From: a virus
IMG/VR virus record: IMGVR_UViG_3300021425_000040
Coordinates: 1-59,022 of that record
Reading direction: 5' to 3' (one strand)
DNA length: 59,022 bases
The position numbers were made by a program, and so were the translations under genes. A model generated the notes under the pieces. It was not told where the DNA came from. It worked only from the letters and a program-made list of their open reading frames with translations, and did not search any database. This document shows positions 40,201 through 49,059 of the stretch, one piece after another; within the stretch, counting starts at the first letter, position 1, and each line of letters opens with the position of its first letter.

Positions 40201-43200
40201 TGTTGCTACCGTTGCAAGAGATGATGTATTTGCCTTATTCGCCAATGAGTTAGTGATTGTTGTGCTGAAGTTTGCATCATCACCTAGTGCTGCTGCGAGT
40301 TCATTGAGTGTATCAAGTGTTGCTGGAGCAGAATCTACTAGATTTGCAATTTCTGTATCCACATAATTCTCAGTTGCATATCCAGTAAGGCTTGGAACTT
40401 GTGATGCAACATATGATTTTGTTGCATATGTACCCAAATCTGCACTTGTAAGTTCATCTAAAAGATCAACAGCAAGTGTTGTGCTTGACATAGCAAGTCC
40501 AACTTTAGCATTGTTTGTATCTGGAGTTGTCGAAAGACTACCATCTGATAATACATAATACTTTGATCCTGTAGTAAGTCCAGAAAGTCCAGTATGAATA
40601 CCACCCTCTACAGTAACATCAATTGTTGTTCCGGCAGATGCAGCGATACCATGAACTTTAGATGCATCTAGATTTGATTCTACATATACGCCCTGAGTTG
40701 GTTGGGCAAACAATTTAACAACCAAATTGGTTGCATCTGTATTGCCTGGCGCTGATATTGATCCTTTACCGCTTCTGAAAGGATCCATTTGTATTTTGCC
40801 TGGATATCCGAATCCAGTGTTCTTTGCATAGTAGTTGCTGCCGTGCGTAACTCTACTTGTACCAATAACTATATTTAAAGATGCATTTACTGAGAAATGG
40901 GTTATGAACGAACCATCCCTACTGTTACTAGTATTGCTAAGATAATAATACCCTGCGTTAGTTAGTGCAAACATATTACTGTTCTTGTAGAATGCCATAT
41001 TTCCAGAAAGATGGCCATAAGTTCCACCTTGATTATAGCCTAGTGAGTATTCTGAGCCTTCCGCCACTGCTGAATTTCCTGTTGTCGAAAATGCTCTAAG
41101 TTTTAGACTGTTACTTCCTCCACCAACACTCCAAGCAACAACAAAATGCTCACTAGAATCTCTCCATGCCACATGCGCTGGTGCGTCAGTACCAAAATTT
41201 GTGTTGAACGAAGTCAATCCATATGCTGTTCCGACAGTAATATTTCCTGTACCCCAATCTATATCACCAATTCTGAGATTTCCAGAGTAATCAACCCCTG
41301 CAAATCTACCCTCTGTTAGTTTCGAGAAGTCCAATGATCTACTATCGATAGGATGTGGTATTGTAAAATCATCGCTATATTGAATTGTAGTATTACCATC
41401 CCATGTAATTCTAAATATTCTACAATTACTAGAATTATCCCTATAAGCCCCGATGACTTTGTAAGAACCAGCAGTACTTCCAGCATGGTCATAATACCAA
41501 TTAATATGATCTAGACGACTAGCATAGGTATGGCCGCCGTTTGAAGTATTAGTTCCTGTATCACTCCAAGTAATTCCAGACCCTGCCATTGTTCCCACGG
41601 CATGAATAATTAAATCTGCACTTAGTTTTGGTCCTAAAATTAAAAATTTATCTGGATTATCTGGGCTTCCAATCACATACGGATTATCTGATTTATCAAG
41701 TCCTAACGAGTTCCCTAATGAAGCGAGATCTTGATATTCGGTTCCATAAGTCCAAGTTTGATTTGAACTATTATATTCAACAGAAACAATTTTCATTTCA
41801 AAAACACTACCAGGCGCCTCATCAAAGGCTATAGAGATGTACTTGTTATCTGTTTGTGTTGGAAATAACCAATATCCTTTGTCCGCCGCAACTAAACCAT
41901 TAGTATTGGAAATAGTGTACCCTTGACTATTTGGAAGAAGTTGTTGATATGACCCATTATAACCTTGATTTGTAAGTTGCTCTGAAAAAGTTGTAACTTC
42001 TACTGGGGTCACAGTTCCATCAGAATTCAACATTACAACATCGTCTACAGATGCAGAAGGTGTTGATGTATATTCTACGGTATTAGCATTTGGTACATCT
42101 GCCGCTGTGATAAATCCAGCGCCATTAGTCAATTGATTGTTATTTGTTGGAATAGTTGGTTGATTAGTTAAGTCGTTATATGAACCAGAGGTTGCAACTG
42201 TAGATAGGTCAGCGGTATTAGCTTTAATAGATATTTCCGTGCCTACATACGCTTTTGTTGCATATGTACCCAAATCTGTACTTGTAAGTTCGTCAGTAAA
42301 ATCTAATGCAAGAGATGTTGCATTGATAGCAGTACCAAGTTTTGCAGAACCGCTGGTTGAGATTCCACCACTATCTGTAACAAAATACCTTGTTCCTGTA
42401 GTGAGACCAGAGAGTCCTGTATGAATTCCATATTCAAGAGTTACATCAATAGTTGTTCCAGCAGATGCCGCAACACCATGCAATTTAGTCGCATCAAAGT
42501 TAGATTCGCCATATGGGCCCTGCGTCATAATTACTTGTGGATATTGACTATTTACTGTATCTGGTGAATATGATGCTGTGTCACCATCATTGAAAGGACT
42601 TGAATATGTCCACATACTTCCTGAATCAAATGTATTACTATCAGTTGTTTGTGTGATGTAATTTCCAGAATTATCATATTGCAAATATCGAGTTTGTGGA
42701 CTAGATCCAGTTTGATTGGATATAATTGGCGTAATCAATATCGGCGCGTTTGGTGTGCTTCCCGTGTTACTACCTTTAGTCCATGCAATATTACCTAGTA
42801 CAGTACCAACCTTGACATTAGCACCGTTCATAAGAGTTAGGTTTCCACTTACATTAGTAATACTAAGATTTGCATCTGCGCTATATAGAGCAACTTTTAA
42901 TCTGTATGGCGCATCTCCGCCACCATCTGGTGGAGATGTTGTAACGGCAGCAAGCAATCCATTAGTTGGATGAAATGCTTGTTTGTTTTGAATTTCCCAT
43001 GCATCTACATTATGACTTCCGCTTCTTGTAAATAAATCTGCTGACGGGCCTATATTAATAGTTCCGGCATTCCAATCTACATCAGCAAATTTAATTATAC
43101 CTCTGCGAGTAGAAGTCACGCCCTCTTGTCTATATAAGGCGATTCTAGTTGGGGTCGATGGGTCAATTGCAGTGTGTTCCCATTCAAATGTTTCTGAGGA

Positions 43201-44499
43201 TGAGGTTTCTATCTCTGGAAAACTGTAATCTAAATTCTGATTTGCAAAATCATAAGTGAATTTTCTTACAGCAGCTTTATTATTTGAATTCTCGAATTTT
43301 ACATAAAAAGTTAAAACTGTTCCATTAAATCCGCCATGGTCAACAACCATTCTTCCATTTAAACCAATGTTTAACTGTCCATTATTAGTTGTATTACTAT
43401 ATGCAGCTGAACTGTCTGTACCAGTTGTGTTTACAGTAGTTCCTGTAATATTTCCAGTACCTACATTTATATTACCGCCACTTGTGGCTGCTCCAAGATA
43501 CAGAAATTTGTCTTCATGTGTGCCGGCAGGTCCAAAGAATGCATGTTGGTCTCTAAAGTTACTGATAGGTTCTCCCGAAGAAAATGCCGTTCCTTTTGAT
43601 ATTCCCGATCCATTTCTTGAAAATACAACTAACATTGTGCGGTCATTATGTCCAGTGCCGCCAGGGAAAATTAACATTCCTTTTTCTCTGGTGGAATGAT
43701 GGGCTATCATGCCTCTATAGTTTAAATCTCCAATATATCCACTAGTCATTTGAGAGTCTATAGCAGTCTGTTGGTCGAATGGATAATTTGTAGGCTCAAC
43801 TACAGTCACAGTACCGTCAGAATTCAACATCACAATATCATTTGTTGCTGCAGTGTTTGTGGATGTATATTCTACAACATTACCACCGCCTCCGCTTCCA
43901 GCATCTGTAATACCGTAGCCAGCAATAGTTGTTGGCTTATTTGTTAGATCTGAAAAAGAACCAGAGGTTGCAACTGTTGCAAGAGATGCAGTATTAGCTT
44001 TAGCGGCGATAGAGTTTGTAACTGTTGTACTAAAGTTTGCATCATCACCTAGTGCTGCTGCAAGCTCATTAAGAGTATCTAAAGTTCCAGGTGCTGCGTC
44101 TACTAAGTTATTAACTTGTGTTGTTACATAGGTTTCTGTAGCAAATGGCTCAGCACTACCACCGCCAGCAGGTGATACTTCTAAAGATCCACCATTATCA
44201 GATAATTGTAGAGAGCCTAAGCTTATTGTACTACCGCTAAGATATAAATCTTTAAACGCATAAGCAGCACTTCCTAAGTCATATGCAACATTTGTATCAG
44301 GAACAACATTTCCTGATACAGAACCTAGTTTAGTTTGTACTCTTTCGTCTGTAAAATATAAATTTGTACCCTCACTCACATTAGAAGTGCTAAGAGTTTC
44401 AAAGGCAACATTACTAGCTCCATCAGATACAAGTGCTTGTCCTGAAGTTCCGTCGTCTAGCAGATTGGCTAGTTTTGATAAGTTAGTTGCATTACTCAT
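37228..44499 (-). CDS. Giant fibre with repeated propeller blocks and a cupredoxin-like domain
   Basis: 2423 aa, the largest gene here. It starts MSNATNLSKLANLLDDGTSG, a module shared with the 1012-aa protein. Three large blocks (~213-690, ~810-1290, ~1470-1970) each begin with 'DVVMLNSDGTVTPVE' or 'IVMLNSDGTVTVVE' and end with 'ATKLHGIAAS', 'GTTIDVxxExGIHTGLSGL'. Each block probably folds as a beta-propeller. Residues ~2147-2240 look like a cupredoxin: SSHPLRFST and YYYCANHGGMGA supply His, Cys, His and Met. The C-terminal ~170 residues have two 'YYADGSS-QWV' modules and short collagen-like GPRGPQGPTGGG. It is driven by the promoter at 44538-44566. Confidence 0.85.
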   Translation of the reverse strand: MSNATNLSKLANLLDDGTSGQALVSDGASNVAFETLSTSNVSEGTNLYFTDERVQTKLGSVSGNVVPDTNVAYDLGSAAYAFKDLYLSGSTISLGSLQLSDNGGSLEVSPAGGGSAEPFATETYVTTQVNNLVDAAPGTLDTLNELAAALGDDANFSTTVTNSIAAKANTASLATVATSGSFSDLTNKPTTIAGYGITDAGSGGGGNVVEYTSTNTAATNDIVMLNSDGTVTVVEPTNYPFDQQTAIDSQMTSGYIGDLNYRGMIAHHSTREKGMLIFPGGTGHNDRTMLVVFSRNGSGISKGTAFSSGEPISNFRDQHAFFGPAGTHEDKFLYLGAATSGGNINVGTGNITGTTVNTTGTDSSAAYSNTTNNGQLNIGLNGRMVVDHGGFNGTVLTFYVKFENSNNKAAVRKFTYDFANQNLDYSFPEIETSSSETFEWEHTAIDPSTPTRIALYRQEGVTSTRRGIIKFADVDWNAGTINIGPSADLFTRSGSHNVDAWEIQNKQAFHPTNGLLAAVTTSPPDGGGDAPYRLKVALYSADANLSITNVSGNLTLMNGANVKVGTVLGNIAWTKGSNTGSTPNAPILITPIISNQTGSSPQTRYLQYDNSGNYITQTTDSNTFDSGSMWTYSSPFNDGDTASYSPDTVNSQYPQVIMTQGPYGESNFDATKLHGVAASAGTTIDVTLEYGIHTGLSGLTTGTRYFVTDSGGISTSGSAKLGTAINATSLALDFTDELTSTDLGTYATKAYVGTEISIKANTADLSTVATSGSYNDLTNQPTIPTNNNQLTNGAGFITAADVPNANTVEYTSTPSASVDDVVMLNSDGTVTPVEVTTFSEQLTNQGYNGSYQQLLPNSQGYTISNTNGLVAADKGYWLFPTQTDNKYISIAFDEAPGSVFEMKIVSVEYNSSNQTWTYGTEYQDLASLGNSLGLDKSDNPYVIGSPDNPDKFLILGPKLSADLIIHAVGTMAGSGITWSDTGTNTSNGGHTYASRLDHINWYYDHAGSTAGSYKVIGAYRDNSSNCRIFRITWDGNTTIQYSDDFTIPHPIDSRSLDFSKLTEGRFAGVDYSGNLRIGDIDWGTGNITVGTAYGLTSFNTNFGTDAPAHVAWRDSSEHFVVAWSVGGGSNSLKLRAFSTTGNSAVAEGSEYSLGYNQGGTYGHLSGNMAFYKNSNMFALTNAGYYYLSNTSNSRDGSFITHFSVNASLNIVIGTSRVTHGSNYYAKNTGFGYPGKIQMDPFRSGKGSISAPGNTDATNLVVKLFAQPTQGVYVESNLDASKVHGIAASAGTTIDVTVEGGIHTGLSGLTTGSKYYVLSDGSLSTTPDTNNAKVGLAMSSTTLAVDLLDELTSADLGTYATKSYVASQVPSLTGYATENYVDTEIANLVDSAPATLDTLNELAAALGDDANFSTTITNSLANKANTSSLATVATSGSYNDLTNQPTIPTNNNQLTNGANYITAADVPNTNTIEYTSTTSASVNDVVMLNTDGTVTPVEVTTYTDSLSLGGEYEVQENNGWSSSSTDVYNGYAIASRPGRIFPTGIDNKFILAGYDGIGSNNQEAVAIIDWTGSQWSYGQKYVVGTEMASNSSYFSVSEYSAPFILGSLVNTNKFLYLQKRQEAFSGGVYRGDYAYGFGTISGSTISWTSATDAGFGYESTWNEKIVYDFAGSSAGNYKFIIMYTRADDGSGTRLRLVRGTWDGTSSSVSFSNEITIDRGIDPRGVGFSSITEGRFAAVSGSLNGGPQAGDLEIFDVDWDNGTYTVGNATTPASIYTGTSMPAKVAWDPTNDKFVVAWLVGGSGGTNVDNLRYRTYEANGTTPSTYGSERNFGEDRFEFANGDFTFLSGSSTLVHTYIRQFTQFSSTHDAGYIRSMKVASNGTITNNQETQTSNGGNYGSASHVRDNGWRYEGRIVVDPHRKGMGTRLDPRTHNSSADSSIWVGMNIRGDFVESSLDATKLHGIAASSGTTIDVSVDGSIHNQLTGLIADQVYYVVEDGTLSTTPDTHNARVGVSLSNTAIKVSLLEILTSADLATKANTADLSTVATSGSYNDLTNQPTIPSLTGYATETYVNTATANLVDSAPATLNTLNELAAALGDDANFSTTILAQLGTVSANTISNASNINTVQANLSASASTAAVTVSGGNFYIDGAQQATISLEPGRTYKFDQSDSTNSSHPLRFSTTSDGTHGGGSEYTTGVTTSGTAGSASAYVQIAVDNSTPALYYYCANHGGMGASVAIGNPFNTDELTEGTSNLYYTDARVDARISANVALADLNNVSNTAPADGQALIWNTSQSNWAPANVASEGSSVSVSDTAPSSPSNGDQWFNSADGSMYIYYADGSSNQWVSVSGPAGSSVSVGTTPPSGAANGDQWFNSDSATLYVYYADGSSSQWVAVSGPRGPQGPTGGGVTTGKAIAMSIVFG

Positions 44500-44537
44500 A
44501 CTATTTTCTCCGTGCAGCTTTCGCCTAAATATAACAC

Positions 44538-44566
44538 ACTATAACCTACTAAAGGTATAGTGTCAA
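44538..44566 (-). promoter_or_regulatory. Strong sigma70 promoter with internal dyad
   Basis: Minus strand: TTGACA (44561-44566), 17 nt, TATAGT (44538-44543). CACTAT...ACCT and AGGT...ATAGTG form a dyad over the spacer and -10, a possible operator. The 2423-aa gene begins ~38 nt downstream with a GGAG site. Confidence 0.75.
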
Positions 44567-44581
44567 TTTTTTATTTTATGG

Positions 44582-47500
44582 TTATGTACCTGTTTCTTTA
44601 AATATTTTTACTTCTCCAGCCAAACTACCATAATATGAATCAGATATAGCAATCTTACCACTTGTAGCATCCACCGCTATACCTGTACCAAAGGTTACTG
44701 GAGACCATGAACTTAATATATCATTACAGTCTATCAATAAAGGAGCAGCATTAAAAGACATAGTACTAAAATTAAAAGTAGAATACATAATATCCTTTTT
44801 ATTAGTGTCAAGCGCTCCAACAAATATATGCATTAATCCATTACTATCTATATAATAATCCGCATGTGTCCAGTTTGACTTCGAGGGCGGAGCTCCATAT
44901 ACTATATTATTGGGCGTGGTACCTATATGAGCTACTGGTTGTATAACTGCATTACTCACATCAAGAATGTCTGCTGCTACATCCCATTCGCATATCCAGC
45001 TTCTATATCCAGTAGTGGCATCAGCTTGCCCTCTTTCTACACCCCAAATATACACATTACTGTTATATTCAATAAATCTAATATTATATGTGGTAGTGAG
45101 AGGGATACCTCCACTTAAGAGTCTTCTGCCCCAAACTTGTGTGCCTCCAGCATCATACGTGAGCCCATATGCTGTTGTATTACCAGCGCTGGATAAAACA
45201 CTTGTATTATACATAGCTATACTGTATGTGTTAGTGAACCAAGCACCAGTAGACGCAAATTCAAAATCCCAATCACCAGTTGAACTGTTATATTTATATA
45301 CTGATCCATCATCCGTACCTATACCAGTACCTATAGTAAAGTATGTACTTTGAGGGTTAATACTTATAGGTCCTACATAATCAACAAATTCTGACTGGTC
45401 TAGACTTGGATTAATAGTTTGATGAGGGGTTAGATTTCCACTACCATCATTTTCCCAATCACCATTAGAATCTCGTTTAAATACATACAAATAAGGAGTA
45501 GCGTCTGATCCTTGTTCATCTGTGCCAACTAGTAGCCAATCATCATTGAATGCAAAAGTGCATCCCATTCCGTGGCCCAGACTAGAAGAATTTTCATACT
45601 TATAAAGTAGAGAAGCTGAGCTGCCTGAAGTATCATAAATGTATATACCGCCTTGTCTGCCAGTTGTAGTTTGTCCAGGAGCGGTTACAAAAAGTTCATC
45701 TGATTTTAGCCATGCAAGGCCGGCTCCAAAATAGTACTGTTCATTACTTCCGTTACCGTATACCGTATCAAAAGTTGTAGCATTACCGTTTAACCAGTGG
45801 CTTACGTCTACTTGAGGTATGGGGTCTGTTAATACAACTTCGTGTTCATATACTGTTATTAAACCAGAATTACTATTAGCAAAACTATCTCCCACAGCAA
45901 ATCTACCGGTATATGGATCCATAGTTACACTAGTTCCCCAATAAGTAAGAGTGCTAGCTAAACTAGGAGATAGGTCTCCTACTTGTGTCTCAATCGAAGT
46001 GTTCCACGTTTTTGTAGTAAAATCAAAATACCTATAACCTATTCTATCTGGTGACCCATTAATATAACCTTCCATTACATGCAGCTTATTATCTGATACG
46101 TGCCAATCGCTATAGTCATGACGCCCCTTGCCCCCTCTACCGTCGTTAGGGGCCCATTCGAGATTGCTGTAGTCAACTCTAATACCAGTTTGAGCGTATC
46201 TCTCAGATGTATCAAATCGGTGAGTAGATGTATTAATTTTTATTATGAGGCTTCTATAGGATTGTTCTGGATAAGAGTTATCCCCAATTCCTTTATAATA
46301 TAACCATAAATCAGAACCGTGTTGAATTAAATTTATACTTCCTGTTCTTCTTGAATAGTTGGTGGTGTAATTGTTTATATCTAAAGCTTGCTCTTGTGTC
46401 CAACTGTCACTGTTTACATCATAGTGAAATAATGTGCATAGGCCGCTAGTATTATTTACTGTAACTACATAATCTCCTAATATAGTAACATCAAAAGTAT
46501 CAAGCACAGCAGTAAAACTCTGCTCTTCTTCCCATAAATTAGAAGTTGTATTATACTTTAAAATAACAAGGTCATCATCCGTACCAGTTATACAAGCACA
46601 TTTACCATTATTAGCGTCTAAATCAACAGCAAAAATAGTATTTGCTCCCATATTTGTAGTTCTTATATTTTGGTAAACAGTCATTTGACCAGTAGTAACT
46701 GGCCAAGTACCGTCAGCATCCCGTTTATAGAAAATTAACCTAGAATTGTTTTGTGAGCCTGATTCGTCTGTGCCTAGTACTAACCAATCCCCATCACTGC
46801 TATAACTAACTCCATGGTTCGCGCCGTAACTAGAATTATTTGGGGGCTCTGAAAAACAGGTTAATGAAGGAGAAGCTCCGGACGTGTCATAAATGTATAA
46901 TCCTCCGCCCTGAGTATGTCGATACTGAATATTTGGTGCACCAACTAATAACTCATTAGGACCAATAAATTTTAAGGAAGAGCCAAAATGAGATAAACCT
47001 CCAGGATTAGTTATACTAAAAACCTCAGGTCTGGTGGTAGTGTTAACAGTATTATAAAGGTAATCATAATTAAAATGTAAACTAAAATACACCTCTTTAG
47101 AATTTACTGTATTAATGCCATCTGTAACATGGAATGTTAATGCAAAATCTCTAGCATAAGCTGTATCTGTAGAAGGAGTAATAGTAAATACATTATCAGC
47201 TTGAGTTATTGCAACTGCATTGCTAGTATCACCTTTGGTTACTGTATAACTAAAGGTTAATCCCGCACCTTCAGGGTCTACTGCATTTAATGTTAAAACT
47301 AACGGGGTGCCATCAGTTGCTAGAGTATACCCGGGTTGAAGCTCTGTAGTAAAGTAAGGAGGAGTATTAGGAGTTACTGCAGAAGATATCTGTACCCATG
47401 CACTGCTATCCCATAAGTATAACCCTTTATTTTCTTCTACATATGCGAGATCAGCTAGTTGAGCAGATGCAGGTAAATTTGTTACTAAAGCATATACTGA

Positions 47501-47620
47501 AGTACCTGCTGAAATACTTGTTGCTGCAATTCCGCCACTAGAAGTAAAAGATAGTACCTGTCCTTCTGTGCCATCGTCTAACACATTAGCTAGGTCTCCT
47601 AGTTTTCTATTATTACTCAT
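44582..47620 (-). CDS. Large adhesin: cadherin-like domain and two propeller halves
   Basis: 1012 aa. The N-terminus MSNNRKLGDLANVLDDGTEG matches the start of the 2423-aa protein. Residues ~80-187 form a cadherin-like (CADG) domain: 'TLATDGTPLVLTLNAVDPEG' and 'FALTFHVTDGINTVNSKEVY'. The rest is two homologous halves (~195-590 and ~612-1012), each with 'LYIYDTSGASPSL'/'IYIYDTSGSSASL', 'DWLVLGTDESGS'/'DWLLVGTDEQGS' and 'YSDWHVSDNKLHVM'/'HADYYIDSNGLMHI' blades. This internal duplication suggests two fused propellers. Host-surface binding is likely. Confidence 0.8.
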   Translation of the reverse strand: MSNNRKLGDLANVLDDGTEGQVLSFTSSGGIAATSISAGTSVYALVTNLPASAQLADLAYVEENKGLYLWDSSAWVQISSAVTPNTPPYFTTELQPGYTLATDGTPLVLTLNAVDPEGAGLTFSYTVTKGDTSNAVAITQADNVFTITPSTDTAYARDFALTFHVTDGINTVNSKEVYFSLHFNYDYLYNTVNTTTRPEVFSITNPGGLSHFGSSLKFIGPNELLVGAPNIQYRHTQGGGLYIYDTSGASPSLTCFSEPPNNSSYGANHGVSYSSDGDWLVLGTDESGSQNNSRLIFYKRDADGTWPVTTGQMTVYQNIRTTNMGANTIFAVDLDANNGKCACITGTDDDLVILKYNTTSNLWEEEQSFTAVLDTFDVTILGDYVVTVNNTSGLCTLFHYDVNSDSWTQEQALDINNYTTNYSRRTGSINLIQHGSDLWLYYKGIGDNSYPEQSYRSLIIKINTSTHRFDTSERYAQTGIRVDYSNLEWAPNDGRGGKGRHDYSDWHVSDNKLHVMEGYINGSPDRIGYRYFDFTTKTWNTSIETQVGDLSPSLASTLTYWGTSVTMDPYTGRFAVGDSFANSNSGLITVYEHEVVLTDPIPQVDVSHWLNGNATTFDTVYGNGSNEQYYFGAGLAWLKSDELFVTAPGQTTTGRQGGIYIYDTSGSSASLLYKYENSSSLGHGMGCTFAFNDDWLLVGTDEQGSDATPYLYVFKRDSNGDWENDGSGNLTPHQTINPSLDQSEFVDYVGPISINPQSTYFTIGTGIGTDDGSVYKYNSSTGDWDFEFASTGAWFTNTYSIAMYNTSVLSSAGNTTAYGLTYDAGGTQVWGRRLLSGGIPLTTTYNIRFIEYNSNVYIWGVERGQADATTGYRSWICEWDVAADILDVSNAVIQPVAHIGTTPNNIVYGAPPSKSNWTHADYYIDSNGLMHIFVGALDTNKKDIMYSTFNFSTMSFNAAPLLIDCNDILSSWSPVTFGTGIAVDATSGKIAISDSYYGSLAGEVKIFKETGT

Positions 47621-47642
47621 TATTTATTCTCCGTTAGTTAAT

Positions 47643-49034
47643 TTAAGTAGCGTATGTTTTTACTGCTAAACCGTTGCCTACAAAAAATTCATCGCCGTCA
47701 GCAGTATTTAGACAAACAGCTTGTTGACTTCCTACACTATGTGTATAATCTCCAGTACCTAGCTGGTCAGTTCCAGACGAAGTAGAATGTAAATCCCAAG
47801 CAGTAGATAAATCCCACTGTCTAATTACATTTGTAGTTTCAGATACAGTAAATAGTTTTAAACCTGTATCACTTAAAAAGACATCTTGTATGACACTATC
47901 ACTAATATATCCTATGGTAGCAGAGCCTCTGGTATCGGGTCTAAAGGCTGTAGATAGATATGCATGAGCTACATAATCAAAGTAATGATTACTTATAAAA
48001 AGATTATGACCATCTGGGCTTAAATAGACTCCAGAGTTTCTACCTGCACCAGATCCAAGGTTAGTTGTATATCCAGAATATGACAATGTAGTAGGATCAT
48101 AAGGTGTTCCAAAATCCCATCTTCTCACATTACCAGAGTGAGCTTCTGTTGTAAATAAATAAGCACCATCACTAGTCATATGCCAGCCAGTAAACCATTG
48201 TCCACTATTTACATTAACTCCGACAACATTCTGTAGCGTCCAACTATCTACACCAAAAGCAGTTGATTGTCTTGTTCCTGTGCTAAGATCCCATGGTGTT
48301 GTTAATGTGTAATACCAGCACATAGGATTACTATTATCAGACGTTTTCATACCAGCAATGAATTTAGTTCCGTCGGCACTGAATGATAAACCACCTATTG
48401 TTCTTCCAGACATAGCCTGTAAATTAGTTGTTCTTGTTAATGTAGAATTATCTATATCATTCATCTCAGTAATAAACGAAAGAGTAAAGCTATTAGCACC
48501 AGATGTAGCAGTGTTTATACCATCAGAAGCAGTAAATGTTAAATCAAATGTAGTATCATTACTAGCGTGTGGAGTAATAGTAAATACGTTATCAGCTTGA
48601 GTAACTGTAGAACCATTTAAAGACCCAGAACTAACACTATAGTTGTATGTTAATGGTACTTCTTCAGAGTCAGTAGCAGCAACAGTAATAACAGTAGCAG
48701 TCCCATCTGTAGCAAGAGTAAACGGTGTTGTATTTGCAGAAGCATCTTGTACTGCAGTAATAGTAGGATTAGTGTTAACTAAACTAACTGAGTACCAACC
48801 ACTTCCATTTGATATGTACAAAGCATTAGAAGACTCAACAAATGCTTGCTGCCCTGCACTAACACCGCTAAGGGGTAATTCTGAAATAGTTGCATATACG
48901 TCTGTACCTGAAGAGGCACTTACTCCTCTATTTACACGTAACCAAGCACTCTTAGAAGTACTATACATCCAAGTATTATTAGCTAGTATAGCTTCTTGTC
49001 CGTCTACCGGACTATCTGGAAAATTAATTGCCAT
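47643..49034 (-). CDS. Adhesin: shared N-module, cadherin-like domain, WD-like propeller
   Basis: 463 aa. Residues 1-35 are the shared start (MAINFPDSPVDGQEAILANN). At ~50-85 comes 'ISELPLSGVSAGQQAFVESS', also shared. At ~88-187 is a cadherin-like domain ('FTLATDGTATVITVAATDSE', 'DLTFTASDGINTATSGANSF'). The C-terminal 270 residues carry blades ending '-WDLSTG', 'RRWDFGTPYDPTTLSYSG' and 'RQWDLSTAWDL', the same propeller family as the partial protein at 1-3033. Confidence 0.8.
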   Translation of the reverse strand: MAINFPDSPVDGQEAILANNTWMYSTSKSAWLRVNRGVSASSGTDVYATISELPLSGVSAGQQAFVESSNALYISNGSGWYSVSLVNTNPTITAVQDASANTTPFTLATDGTATVITVAATDSEEVPLTYNYSVSSGSLNGSTVTQADNVFTITPHASNDTTFDLTFTASDGINTATSGANSFTLSFITEMNDIDNSTLTRTTNLQAMSGRTIGGLSFSADGTKFIAGMKTSDNSNPMCWYYTLTTPWDLSTGTRQSTAFGVDSWTLQNVVGVNVNSGQWFTGWHMTSDGAYLFTTEAHSGNVRRWDFGTPYDPTTLSYSGYTTNLGSGAGRNSGVYLSPDGHNLFISNHYFDYVAHAYLSTAFRPDTRGSATIGYISDSVIQDVFLSDTGLKLFTVSETTNVIRQWDLSTAWDLHSTSSGTDQLGTGDYTHSVGSQQAVCLNTADGDEFFVGNGLAVKTYAT

Positions 49035-49059
49035 TTGCTATGTTACCTTTATTTAACCA

